From NCBI RefSeq assembly GCF_002077075.2, contig NZ_LCWM02000008.1, positions 1 through 46,375 of the forward strand: 46,375 nucleotides of DNA, given 5' to 3'. The DNA comes from Thermoproteus sp. CP80. Lineage in GTDB: Archaea > Thermoproteota > Thermoprotei > Thermoproteales > Thermoproteaceae. The translations under genes were made by a program, and so were the position numbers. Shown here in pieces: positions 31,802-40,155 of the stretch. Each line of letters starts with the position of its first letter. Position 1 is the first letter of the stretch. The notes beneath the pieces were generated by a model. That model was not told where the DNA came from. It saw only the letters and a list, made by a program, of their open reading frames with translations, and did not search any database.

Positions 31802-32318
31802 ACAACATCACATAGGCCATGTGGACGAGAATTCTATACAGCGCGTTGATGAGCCACTCCTCTTCCGGCAACTTTCTCCTTCTGACTTCCTCTCTAACAA
31901 GTTCCCGCAACCTGTGCTCGACCTCCTCGGCATACCTCTCGGGAATTTCATAGCTCCTCAATAATGCCAGCAACTCTTTCTTGATCTCCCCGTCCCCGCC
32001 GTATATGAGTTGCTTAAGCTCATCCACACGGACCTCCCGCTTGATCATCTCCGGTCTGCTGAACCGGACACCTCTGGGAGATAACATGACGTCAACGGGG
32101 ACAAAGCCCTTAACGTTGGCCCCGGCTATTGCCATGGGAAGAGCGTATTTGCCGATCGTGCCGTCGTAAATAGGCCTGTGCGGTGCGCCCAAGGCGCCGT
32201 CGTCGTTAGCATCAATTTTAAAATTGGCGCCTTCCTCTGCCCAATAGATGCCGAGGAACGATACGGAGCTTATTTCCTCTCTTACTTCTTTGCTCTCCAG
32301 GATGTTTTGTAAACCCAT
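31794..32318 (-). CDS. uncharacterised protein (first gene of a pair)
   Basis: 174 residues from ATG 32318, with a TACTTATAACG box about 25 nt upstream. The N-terminal half (FLGIYWAEEGANFKIDANDD, then GVRFSRPEM) looks globular; the C-terminal half is a charged helical segment (ERYAEEVEHRLRELVREEVR). No catalytic motif or membrane span is seen. With its overlapping partner it forms a compact AT-richer module. It could be a toxin-antitoxin or defence pair, but nothing in the sequence proves this. Confidence 0.65.
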   Translation of the reverse strand: MGLQNILESKEVREEISSVSFLGIYWAEEGANFKIDANDDGALGAPHRPIYDGTIGKYALPMAIAGANVKGFVPVDVMLSPRGVRFSRPEMIKREVRVDELKQLIYGGDGEIKKELLALLRSYEIPERYAEEVEHRLRELVREEVRRRKLPEEEWLINALYRILVHMAYVMLYV

Positions 32319-32425
32319 GAAATCCAGTATATCGGCTCGTTATAAGTATTCCTGTACTGCAGATTCCTGGCCGCCATTACGGCTTCTGCAACCACCTTAC
32401 AATACGTTGGAGAGATATTCATTGC
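32319..32425. other. short intergenic, promoter of the upstream pair
   Basis: Holds the box of the minus-strand pair (near 32338-32347). No other feature seen. Confidence 0.4.
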
Positions 32426-32597
32426 ATGGCGCCTGAGGCCGAGAGCGAGGACGCGCCTCTCTTCGGCCCAGAGGTGGTGGCTGAGCTTCTCAACTGCATA
32501 AGGGGGCAGGAAGACAGTTTATTGCATAGACCGGCACGTTGCCCAAGTCTCGGCCGCGACTAGGATTTACGCAGAGCTCAAGAGGGCAACGCCGTAG
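32426..32597 (+). pseudogene. decayed small gene
   Basis: ATG 32426 opens MAPEAESEDAPLFGPEVV...AELLNCIRGQED in protein-like frame up to about 32520; a stop at 32561-32563 ends that frame, but a shifted frame continues with AQVSAATRIYAELKRATP and stops at 32595-32597. The two pieces look like one ~55-residue helical acidic protein broken by a frameshift. No clear promoter. The family is unknown. Confidence 0.35.
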
Positions 32598-32756
32598 CGG
32601 CAGGTTTCGCCGAAGGCGTCGAAAACCCCTGCCTTATTGCACGCAACAATAGTTCCAGAGGACGGGTAAGTCTCAGAGCTGAAAAAAGCATCTTAGAGCC
32701 CACTATTTCCTAAAAGATTCCTCTCGAGCTGGATAGAAGGTTCAAGGGCAAGGACC
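32598..32756. other. intergenic, no gene seen
   Basis: No convincing ORF on either strand up to the fdhD stop. Moderately AT-rich. Confidence 0.4.
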
Positions 32757-33449
32757 TTAAGCCTTTAAGGACCCCGCTATCCTCCCCCTGTCGCAGAGCA
32801 CGACGAGCCCCCTCCCCCTCACGTTGGCCACCAGCGTGACGCCGAGCCTGCACGCGATCTCGACGCCGCTGTAGAGCGGGCCCCTTATGCTCACCACCAC
32901 GGAGGCCCCCGCGGCCGCCGATCTGGCCACGACGTCGGAGGAGGCGCGCCCCGTGGTGAAGACCACGCCGCCTCTGACCCCCCTGCGTACGGCCTTGCCC
33001 ACCAGCTTGAGGACGGCGGTATGTCTGCTCACGTCGTGGGCCACCAGCCACTCTCCGTTCAGCAACGCGGATGTGTGCATGGCCAGCGAGGGCTCCACCG
33101 ACGGCATGGTGAACTTCCCGAACTCCGAGACTAGGGACCTCACCTCGTCCATGGTCAGCGAAACCTCGACGAGCTTGCGGCGTGGGTCCGCCTCGACTCC
33201 GCCGCACTCCTCGAGGCTCTTGGCGGGCCCGGCGGCGCCCCTTATATCCGCATATATGGCCCTCTCCCCGGTCTTTATCTCCACCACGTCGTCGAGGGAG
33301 TCTATGTAGCCCTCGGCGTACAGAAAGCCGACCGCGAGGTCCTCCAGGTCCGCCGGCGAGGCGACCAAGGTGGCGGCCAGCCTCCCGTTCACGTATATCT
33401 CGAAGAGCCGGTCCAGGGCTATCTTGACGCCCTCAATCTCCCGCCACAT
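32757..33449 (-). CDS. fdhD: formate dehydrogenase sulfur carrier FdhD
   Basis: A 230-residue FdhD homologue, which in E. coli moves sulfur from IscS to the molybdenum cofactor of formate dehydrogenase. Family features: ASPADLEDLAVGFLYAEGYI, HTSALLNGEWLVAHDVSRH and TTGRASSDVVARSA. The usual CxxC loop is reduced to a single cysteine (EECGGVEAD). It overlaps fdhE by 17 nt as the last gene of the fdh operon. The single-cysteine form may work by a different relay or a partner protein. Confidence 0.88.
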   Translation of the reverse strand: MWREIEGVKIALDRLFEIYVNGRLAATLVASPADLEDLAVGFLYAEGYIDSLDDVVEIKTGERAIYADIRGAAGPAKSLEECGGVEADPRRKLVEVSLTMDEVRSLVSEFGKFTMPSVEPSLAMHTSALLNGEWLVAHDVSRHTAVLKLVGKAVRRGVRGGVVFTTGRASSDVVARSAAAGASVVVSIRGPLYSGVEIACRLGVTLVANVRGRGLVVLCDRGRIAGSLKA

Positions 33450-34017
33450 ATCTGGCCAGAATCCTCAAGCCGTACTGGACCACCTCGTCGGGCTCCCCGT
33501 AGGCCTCGACGTGGACGTAGCCGCATTTACTGCACCTGTAGAAGAACACGCCCTCCAGCCCCTCCCTGAGGAAAACCTCGAAGTTCTCCCTGCCCTCGGC
33601 CCCGCAGTTGGGGCAGCGCCACCATCTATAGCGCCACGAGAAGCCGCAGACGCATTTAGCCGTCTTGGACGCGGTCTCGAAGAGAGGTCCCTGTTGCCTC
33701 CTTACGAGGAACAACACGGGCGTTCTGCCGCAGATGGGGCAGAAATCCCCCTCCCACTCGCCGAACTTATCGCGGTAGAGCTCGGCGAGCCTTCTCGACA
33801 CGGCCAGACGCGCCAGCTCCCTATCCCCTGCAAGAGCCTCCGCCGAGGCCATATTCTCGACGCGTTCTATCAACGGAGGCTTAAGCTCGCCGACTATGGG
33901 CACGAAGGTGGAGAACGGACCCAGAAAAGATTCGACTTCCTTGGGCGCGTTGGCCAGCTCCTCCCTGCACTCGGCCTCGCCGCCGCAGACCGCCTCAAGA
34001 ACCGCCTCCCTTGACAT
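33433..34017 (-). CDS. fdhE: FdhE-like zinc/iron-binding formate dehydrogenase accessory protein
   Basis: A 194-residue FdhE-like protein with four cysteine pairs in order: CPIC, CVCG, CPNC and CSKC, which form two rubredoxin-like knuckles. FdhE assists formate dehydrogenase maturation in bacteria. It overlaps the cytochrome gene upstream by 23 nt and fdhD downstream by 17 nt. Shorter than E. coli FdhE (~309), as the N-terminal helical part is reduced. Confidence 0.82.
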   Translation of the reverse strand: MSREAVLEAVCGGEAECREELANAPKEVESFLGPFSTFVPIVGELKPPLIERVENMASAEALAGDRELARLAVSRRLAELYRDKFGEWEGDFCPICGRTPVLFLVRRQQGPLFETASKTAKCVCGFSWRYRWWRCPNCGAEGRENFEVFLREGLEGVFFYRCSKCGYVHVEAYGEPDEVVQYGLRILARYVAGD

Positions 34018-34693
34018 GCCTCAGATATCTGGGCATATGCCTCCTGGCCCACTCCAGCGGTATCCTCCCGTAGCTGAACATGGCGACCAGCAGAGGCCTG
34101 TTGGACGGGTGCAACACGGCGAATAGGTGGGCGAATATGAAGAGGAGGACCAGATAGAAGCCGAGGTCGTGCAGCAACAACAAGAGCCTGTAGGAGCCCT
34201 CGGTCAGCCCCAAATAGGTGCTGTAGACCATCAGGACCCCGCTGGCCGACAGCAGTACTATGCCTACGACCAGAACGACCGTCATATAGGCCACGAGGAT
34301 GTTGTGCCTCTCGAGGGAGGACGCGACGTCGTCCGGCAGGGGCTTGCCCAGAATGTAGTGGTCTGCCAGGGCCCTCGCCTCCCTTATCTGGTCGCCCAAG
34401 GGCTTCCTCAACGCATCGAAGACGCGGATCCTCCTGAAGACGAGGAGGTATATGGCGTAGACGATCAGGAAGACGCCCCACACGTCGGCCAGAAATCTAT
34501 GGGACGTCCGGGCCAGCTCCTCGCCCACGGAGGTCGGGTAGGGGCTTCCCAGAAAGGCGGCGAGGGGCGCCCCCACGGCGTAGCTAAGCCAGCTCATGAG
34601 CCCGGGGAACAGCAACATGGAGCCGGTGATGGCCAGCAGGGTTATCAACACGAGGTTTATCTGGTGCGATATCCTGTACCCCATCGAGGCCAC
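33995..34693 (-). CDS. fdhI: formate dehydrogenase cytochrome b membrane subunit
   Basis: A 232-residue membrane protein of the FdnI/FdoI type with four main hydrophobic helices. Candidate haem ligands are His in YRISHQINL, RTSHRF, LERHN and LLHDLGFY / FAHLFAVLHP. It would take electrons from the Fe-S subunit to quinone. Start: GTG 34693 has GGAGGAGGT immediately upstream (34697-34707) and a TTTATAAT box at 34731-34738, giving a short leader. ATG 34729 is in frame but lies only ~6 nt from that box. The preceding Fe-S gene ends at 34759. Confidence 0.85.
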   Translation of the reverse strand: MASMGYRISHQINLVLITLLAITGSMLLFPGLMSWLSYAVGAPLAAFLGSPYPTSVGEELARTSHRFLADVWGVFLIVYAIYLLVFRRIRVFDALRKPLGDQIREARALADHYILGKPLPDDVASSLERHNILVAYMTVVLVVGIVLLSASGVLMVYSTYLGLTEGSYRLLLLLHDLGFYLVLLFIFAHLFAVLHPSNRPLLVAMFSYGRIPLEWARRHMPRYLRHVKGGGS

Positions 34694-34696
34694 CTC

Positions 34697-34707
34697 GACC
34701 TCCTCCT
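34697..34707 (-). promoter_or_regulatory. Shine-Dalgarno-like site for the cytochrome b gene
   Basis: GGAGGAGGT on the minus strand, 3-6 nt before GTG 34693. Rare in this window, where most starts are leaderless. It could also be just Glu codons if translation begins at 34729. Confidence 0.4.
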
Positions 34708-34758
34708 TTTCAGAGTTTACACTACTCATATTATAAATTAGAGTTTTAGTTTAAAAAC

Positions 34759-35622
34759 TTATTGCTCCTTTTGCTTTTGTTGGGATTTTTGCTCCTCTAT
34801 ACGCGCCCTGCGCCAAGAGGCGAAGCCCACAGCCGTCAGGGCAACTGCTCCGACCAGCGCCAGCGGCGGGACTATCTCCTGCAAGACCTCCCTCGCCTCG
34901 TTCGTGGGAACCACGGCGTCGCTGGGGAAGTGTTGCTTTATCGCAAACGCCTTCCTGTCGGAAGAGACGTAGATCCATCTGACCTGCCCACCGACGTAGG
35001 GATTGAGGTTGAGGCCGTAGACGGTCCTGCCCTTCGCGGCCTCCGACTGGGCCATCTGGACTATCTGAGACGCCGGCCCGAAGGTGAACACGCCGGTGGG
35101 GCACACCTCGACGCAAGCCGGCTCTCTGCCGTTCTGAATCCTGTCGACGCAGAACGTGCACTTGTAGTACTTGCCGTCGGATCCCCTCCTCGGGACGTCG
35201 TAGGGGCAGGCGTTCTCGCAGAAGCCGCAACCTATGCACTGGTCCTTGTTGATAACCACGGCTCCCTCGGGCGTGACCGATATGGCGCCCGAGGGGCAGG
35301 CCCTCGCGCAGGGGGCAGCCGCGCAGTGGAGACATTGGGCGGGCAGAGGCGCCACGTCCACCTGCTCGAAGACCACCTCCCCGGCGGGCGTCGCGAGACC
35401 CTTCTTCGCGGCCCCCTCGTAGTAGAACACCACTTTCCAGTCCTGCGCGGTGAAGCTCTGCGGGTTCGTGAAGGTGGGGCTGAAGGTGGTCTTCACAGGC
35501 GCTAGGCCGTTCCAGTCCTTGCAAGCCAGCTGACACGCCCTACAGCCTATGCATTTGTCTATGTCTACAAGGACGGCGAATCCTTGATCGGCCGGAGGGA
35601 AGTTGACGGCCACCATGGTCAC
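34759..35622 (-). CDS. fdhB: formate dehydrogenase iron-sulfur subunit
   Basis: A 287-residue ferredoxin-type subunit with cysteine clusters typical of four 4Fe-4S centres: CIGCRACQLAC near residue 24, CLHCAAAPCARACP, CIGCGFCENACP and KCTFC...CVEVCP. One C-terminal hydrophobic helix (PPLALVGAVALTAVGFA) followed by a basic tail anchors it. GTG 35622 overlaps the catalytic-subunit stop by 4 nt. It links the Mo subunit and the cytochrome. Same type as FdnH/FdoH. Confidence 0.9.
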   Translation of the reverse strand: MTMVAVNFPPADQGFAVLVDIDKCIGCRACQLACKDWNGLAPVKTTFSPTFTNPQSFTAQDWKVVFYYEGAAKKGLATPAGEVVFEQVDVAPLPAQCLHCAAAPCARACPSGAISVTPEGAVVINKDQCIGCGFCENACPYDVPRRGSDGKYYKCTFCVDRIQNGREPACVEVCPTGVFTFGPASQIVQMAQSEAAKGRTVYGLNLNPYVGGQVRWIYVSSDRKAFAIKQHFPSDAVVPTNEAREVLQEIVPPLALVGAVALTAVGFASWRRARIEEQKSQQKQKEQ

Positions 35623-38600
35623 ACGCTAGGGGCCTTTCTTATTACCGCGAGCCACGCCTTGGTTTCCTGTATCGTCGTGACGGGGTCCACCACGTCGGGC
35701 GATATGAAGTTCGCAGAAGGACCGGCGTCCGGTCCCTCGAAGCTCCAGGACCACAGTATGTTGACCACCGGCACGTCCTGCCCGTTGACTTCGAGGTAGG
35801 CCTCTCCGTCTGTGACGTACGCGCGCATCTTCAGGCCTCCGCGGGCCGTCCACAGCTCCACGTAGTCGCCCGTGCTCACGCCGAGCTGTTGGGCCAGCTT
35901 CCTCGGGATTTTGACGAAGGGACGGGGCACAAGCTCCACGAGGTCCGGTATACGGCGATTCATGGAGCCGCTGTGCCAGGTCTCCGTGAGGCGGTTGGTG
36001 GTCATGACCACAGTGATGCCCGTGATCCCCAACGGCTGTAGTTGGGCTTGCAGCTCATTCGGCTCCAAGGCGACGCCTACCATCTTGCCCTGCAATATGC
36101 TGGGCTCCTGCTCGAGGACCTCGATGTTGTAGGGGTTCAGCCAAGCCAGGGTCGGGTACTGGATCGCGAAGTCCACTATGGGCGCCTCGACGGGCTCGGC
36201 GTGTATGGGCCACTGGAACGTATAGCCCTTGTACCATCCGCCCATCTCTTGTATCACCTTCAAGGTAGCGGCCTTCAGATCCCCGAGCTGGCTGTAGTAC
36301 TGCCTCAGGAGGCTCCTCATATTTTCGTAGGTCGGCTTGAACTGCCGCCATCCGACTCCTGGGTAGAATATCCTCTTCAGGAAGGCCGGGAAGGTCATGG
36401 TCTCCTCGTCCCAGTAGAGCGCGTCGTTGGCCCAGGGATACCTCATGCCTGTGGACGACGCGAAGGTCTCGAAATCGAGCACTTGGACTCCGCCGTCAGT
36501 CTCCACGACGAATTTGCCGGGGAACGAGAGCTGGCCAGTACGTATGAAGGTCATGAGGTCGACGCCTCCGAAGAGGTCCGCAACGCCGCTTAGCCTCCTC
36601 TTGAATGCCTTGGGCACGAAGAAGTTGTGGCCAGGCACGAACGCCGGCCTGTACTCGCCCGTGTACTCGTCTATTATCTCGCCCGTCTCGCCGGTCACAG
36701 TCCACTGCTTCCCGGCAGCCGTGACTACGTCGGGATGGCCCAGCGCTATCTGCAGAGAGTCGTAGTTGTACATGAACCTCACGTTCAGAGGCCAAGACCA
36801 GCCCCAGTTCTTGTACACCTTGAAGGTGGAGCTGAAGGTCCCGTCGATCTCGCCGGGGTTTCTCAAGGCGTTGTTGCGCCGCATCGTAGTGAAGGTATCC
36901 CTCACCGGGTCGTACATCCCTTGATATATCAACATAGTGTAGTTTATCTCCTTGTTTATTATACGCGGGTTAACCTCGGCCTCTATGTCCGATATGGGCT
37001 GCGCCGCGCCCACGCCTCCCGAGTAGTCCCAAGAGTAGTCGGGTCTAAGCGGCCTCTCGTAGACGAACACGATCTGCCCCATCTTCCTGAACTTCACCTC
37101 CTCGGACCTCACGCCGGCGGCCTCGCTGGGGAGCAGAATTGCGCCCTCTCTCCTGAGGTATTTATATAGGGTCGCGATGATCCAGTAGTCGGGCCTGGAC
37201 TGGCCTCTCGGCGGCACCGCCCTCCACTGCCATTGGATCACCCTATTGCCGTCCGTCTTAGTGCCCTCCTTCTCGGCGAACGAGACGCCGGGCAGCACAA
37301 CGTCGGCGAACCAAGCGGTTTCGGTCTCGAATATGTCGGAGACGACCAACAGCTGGAGGCTCGCGAGCGCCGCCATGGTGACCTTGATATTGGGGTCCGT
37401 CACCGCGGGGTTCTCGCCGAATATAAAGGCGGCCTTCACATCCCCCGTGAAGATCTTGCTGGGCAACGTCGTCTCGGAGGCGCCGGTGCCTATGGGTATG
37501 TCGCAGACAACCTTCCCGTTGACAGGGTCGTCCGGCGGCACCGTGCCGCAGTAGATGCCCCAGAGGAGCTCGAAGCGGCGCCATCCGTAGAAGTTGAAGA
37601 CCTCCAGGGCCTTGGCTGCGTCGGCCTTGCCGCGCGAGGGCGCCGTCGTCGAGAAGCTCTTGAGGGCCCACTGGGGCACTTCCCAGTTCCAGGGATCCGG
37701 CATGCCCTGGAGCTTCCAGTCTTGGTACAGCCTGACCTCGAAGGGGCTTCCAGGCGGGGCGTGATAGCCCGGCAAAACGCCGAGCCCGCCGCCCTGGACG
37801 TCCGTGGCGCCTTGCACGTTGCTGTGGCCGCGGAACGGGTGAGTGCCGCCGCCGGGATACCCCACGTTGCCCAGCAGGAGCTGCACTATGGCCGCTGCCC
37901 TGATTATGCTGAGCACCGCATCGGTGTGCTGGGTCATGCCCATGGCCCATTGTATGACTCCGTGTTTCTTGTGGCTGGTCACCACGCCGCTGTTCTCTAC
38001 GTATATCTGGGCCACCGTCCTCAACATATCGACGGGGACGCCGGTTATGTTCGAGACGGTCTGGGCGTCGTACTCGGACAGCATGGCCTTGAGGTCGTCG
38101 AGGTCGTCCTGGGTTATGTTCCACCTAGTCGACATGAGCCGTTGGAACTCGGGCAGTTGGTCTATGGGCGGGTTCCTCTCGAAGAAGGCGTAGTGGAGAA
38201 TGTAGTTGAGTATCGCCGTGTCTGTGCCCGGGCGGAAGGGCACCCATATATCGCTGGCCTCCACCGTCCTGCTGTAGTTCGGGTTGAGGGCTATGAGGAT
38301 GGTTCCCCTCTCCTTCTTGCCCTTCATGAAATAGTAGAAGGACAGGGGATGGGCCTCGGCGGGGTTGGAGAAGAAGAGGACGACGTCCGCCAACGCCACG
38401 TCCTCTATGCTGGCGGTCTCGGCCCCCCAGCCGTAGGTCAACGCCAAGGCCGTGACCGTGGAGGAGTGGCATTTGCGGTATTCCGAGTCGGTATTGGAGG
38501 TGCCCAAAAACGCCGCGAGTTTTATGGATAGGTAAGCCTCCTCATTGGTGAGTATGGAGGACCCCATCACCGCCACGGGGGTCTTGGCGCCTATGTAGTA

Positions 38601-39146
38601 GTAGCCGTCTTGTTGGGCCGGCGCCCCGGTGGAGCTACGCCAATCGTTGAGGATGGCGGCGAGTCTCCTTGCTATGTAGGAGAGTGCCTCGTCCCAAGAG
38701 ACTTTCCGCCACTGCGGCGGGTACTTCTTGATCACCGCCACCAGCTCGTCCCAAGTCTTGGCGTTGAGGATCTCCTCGGCCGGCGGCTTGGGGCCCGTCC
38801 TTATCATTGGCGAGTCCAGCCTCTCGGTGCTGGTCGCCAGCTGGTACGCCACCTTTCCCTTGGGACAGAGAGCGCCCCAGTTTATGTAGGACTCAGGAGA
38901 CCCCCTGGTCCAAATTATGTCGGAGCCGTTGGTGTAGAAATCTATGGAGCAGCCCATGGAGCAGAAGGTGCATATGGTCGGCGTCACACTGGCGTTTTTA
39001 AGGCCTGTCTTACCTCCTATCTCGCCAAGGGCCCACGACGTCTTTTGCTGTATGAGCGAGGACTGAGCGGAGGCCGGCAGGCCGAGGGCAAGAGCGGCTA
39101 TGGCCGAGATCTTCAAGAACCCCCTCCTAGTGGTCGCCGCCGTCAT
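35619..39146 (-). CDS. fdhA: formate dehydrogenase catalytic (molybdopterin) subunit, Cys type
   Basis: A 1175-residue oxidoreductase of the Mo/W-bisPGD family. N-terminal Tat signal TTRRGFLKIS, then a 4Fe-4S site Cys59, Cys62, Cys66 and Cys94 (CTFCSMGC, CPKGK). The residue corresponding to the selenocysteine of E. coli FdnG is Cys226 in YRKCHSSTV, followed by His, so it is a Cys-type formate dehydrogenase. Longer than FdnG (~1015). The adjacent FdhB, cytochrome b, FdhE and FdhD support formate as the substrate; nitrate-reductase-like use is less likely. Confidence 0.9.
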   Translation of the reverse strand: MTAATTRRGFLKISAIAALALGLPASAQSSLIQQKTSWALGEIGGKTGLKNASVTPTICTFCSMGCSIDFYTNGSDIIWTRGSPESYINWGALCPKGKVAYQLATSTERLDSPMIRTGPKPPAEEILNAKTWDELVAVIKKYPPQWRKVSWDEALSYIARRLAAILNDWRSSTGAPAQQDGYYYIGAKTPVAVMGSSILTNEEAYLSIKLAAFLGTSNTDSEYRKCHSSTVTALALTYGWGAETASIEDVALADVVLFFSNPAEAHPLSFYYFMKGKKERGTILIALNPNYSRTVEASDIWVPFRPGTDTAILNYILHYAFFERNPPIDQLPEFQRLMSTRWNITQDDLDDLKAMLSEYDAQTVSNITGVPVDMLRTVAQIYVENSGVVTSHKKHGVIQWAMGMTQHTDAVLSIIRAAAIVQLLLGNVGYPGGGTHPFRGHSNVQGATDVQGGGLGVLPGYHAPPGSPFEVRLYQDWKLQGMPDPWNWEVPQWALKSFSTTAPSRGKADAAKALEVFNFYGWRRFELLWGIYCGTVPPDDPVNGKVVCDIPIGTGASETTLPSKIFTGDVKAAFIFGENPAVTDPNIKVTMAALASLQLLVVSDIFETETAWFADVVLPGVSFAEKEGTKTDGNRVIQWQWRAVPPRGQSRPDYWIIATLYKYLRREGAILLPSEAAGVRSEEVKFRKMGQIVFVYERPLRPDYSWDYSGGVGAAQPISDIEAEVNPRIINKEINYTMLIYQGMYDPVRDTFTTMRRNNALRNPGEIDGTFSSTFKVYKNWGWSWPLNVRFMYNYDSLQIALGHPDVVTAAGKQWTVTGETGEIIDEYTGEYRPAFVPGHNFFVPKAFKRRLSGVADLFGGVDLMTFIRTGQLSFPGKFVVETDGGVQVLDFETFASSTGMRYPWANDALYWDEETMTFPAFLKRIFYPGVGWRQFKPTYENMRSLLRQYYSQLGDLKAATLKVIQEMGGWYKGYTFQWPIHAEPVEAPIVDFAIQYPTLAWLNPYNIEVLEQEPSILQGKMVGVALEPNELQAQLQPLGITGITVVMTTNRLTETWHSGSMNRRIPDLVELVPRPFVKIPRKLAQQLGVSTGDYVELWTARGGLKMRAYVTDGEAYLEVNGQDVPVVNILWSWSFEGPDAGPSANFISPDVVDPVTTIQETKAWLAVIRKAPSV

Positions 39147-39349
39147 ATCTTGGCGGCGCCCCAGTTCTTGTCCCTCTTGCCGAACAGCTTCTTGGCCTTG
39201 AAACAGCTGTAGTCCGGCTCGCTCGCTATTAGGCCATAGAGCCCTCCGGCGCTTTCGCCGAAAAGCCTCAGCTCGGACTCGTATACGCCCAGAAAAGCCT
39301 CCCGTTGCTTCCTAATAATATCGAGGGCCCTCTCCTTATCCGAGCTCAC
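39143..39349 (-). CDS. uncharacterised 68-residue protein, first gene of the fdh operon
   Basis: GTG 39349 lies about 23 nt from a TATTTAAC box (39369-39376), and the stop overlaps the fdhA start by 4 nt, so it is coupled to the catalytic subunit. Helical and charged (ERALDIIRKQREAFLGVYES), with one Cys in EPDYSCFKAKKLF. No Tat signal. It may be a chaperone-like or delta-type accessory protein, but I do not recognise a family. Confidence 0.65.
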   Translation of the reverse strand: MSSDKERALDIIRKQREAFLGVYESELRLFGESAGGLYGLIASEPDYSCFKAKKLFGKRDKNWGAAKI

Positions 39350-39353
39350 GGAG

Positions 39354-39363
39354 GTGAGCTCAC
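39354..39363. promoter_or_regulatory. palindrome between TATA box and start of the fdh operon
   Basis: GTGAGCTCAC, a perfect 10-bp palindrome, lies between the box (39369-39376) and the GTG at 39349. A second copy of GAGCTCAC is at 39342-39349, overlapping the start codon. Placement over the start region is typical of an archaeal repressor operator. Confidence 0.5.
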
Positions 39364-39421
39364 GCCGATATTTAACGCGTGTTCAGCCTGCCTCCGAATA
39401 GCGCTTTTATTATTTATCTCA

Positions 39422-40009
39422 TCAATGATAATAGGTCTCGAAGAGGGGGCATCTATCCACGACATACCCGCCGCACAGCCCGCAGTATCCGACAAACCAA
39501 GTCGAGCCGTCCCCGTCTACGAATAGGACTCCGCGGTGCTCCGCGAAGGTCACCGCAGGGAACTTCTCAGCGATTATCTTCGCAACGATGGAGGAAACGC
39601 CGTTGGGCAATCTCCTTATCTTGTCCAACTCTACAGGCGGGCCCAAAAGTAGAAACAAACCTGCGAGCGGATCGTTGTCCAGCTTCTCGCCGTAGGGTCT
39701 CAGAAGCTCAAGAAACTCGCACACGCCCTCGCGTCGGTCTACCCCTAGGACGTTGGCCGCGGCCCTAGCCGCGGCTACGTTGCAGCCGAAAAGCTCCACG
39801 TACTTAACCAGTCCCTTCAAAGTGGGATATACGGAGCCGCCCTCTATACGTATATACCTCTCCCGCTCCAGACGCGATAACTCGTAGTAAATTGTCGAGT
39901 TCGGATGGGGGAGGCTTTTGGCTATGCTGTAGCGCGAAGAGCCCGGCGACTCGACAACAACCTTTATGAGGTCCCTATGGAGCGATGACGCGGACCCCCT
40001 CGGATCCAT
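39422..40009 (-). CDS. winged-HTH transcription regulator with C-terminal cysteine cluster
   Basis: About 195 residues. ATG 40009 (or GTG 40012) is preferred since a TATATATG-type box at ~40034-40042 lies about 26-29 nt upstream; longer upstream reading crosses that box. The N-terminus is a winged helix (DLIKVVVESPGSSRYSIAKS then STIYYELSRLERERYI). The C-terminus has YCGLCGGYVVDRC, a likely zinc or redox-sensing cluster. It sits on the same strand just upstream of the fdh operon, so it is a candidate regulator of fdh (inference). Confidence 0.75.
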   Translation of the reverse strand: MDPRGSASSLHRDLIKVVVESPGSSRYSIAKSLPHPNSTIYYELSRLERERYIRIEGGSVYPTLKGLVKYVELFGCNVAAARAAANVLGVDRREGVCEFLELLRPYGEKLDNDPLAGLFLLLGPPVELDKIRRLPNGVSSIVAKIIAEKFPAVTFAEHRGVLFVDGDGSTWFVGYCGLCGGYVVDRCPLFETYYH

Positions 40010-40155
40010 CACTATCTTCAACGATCTATCAAACATATATATCCTTTCTTTTGAGACGCGTACGGCTGGGCGACGGATACGTATCGACTGCTCGGCGGCT
40101 GTTACGGGCCGCGCCTCCGTGTACGATGTCGTGCGGTGGAGCTCATCCTGGGGCA

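Noticed and set aside
37233-38531. Long plus-strand open frame antisense to fdhA
   Set aside because: It is the mirror of GC-biased codons in fdhA. The product is His/Val/Arg/Gly-rich with no motif, and the minus strand has clear catalytic motifs.
35619-39146. Selenocysteine-type formate dehydrogenase
   Set aside because: The catalytic position is a Cys codon in YRKCHSS and there is no in-frame TGA.
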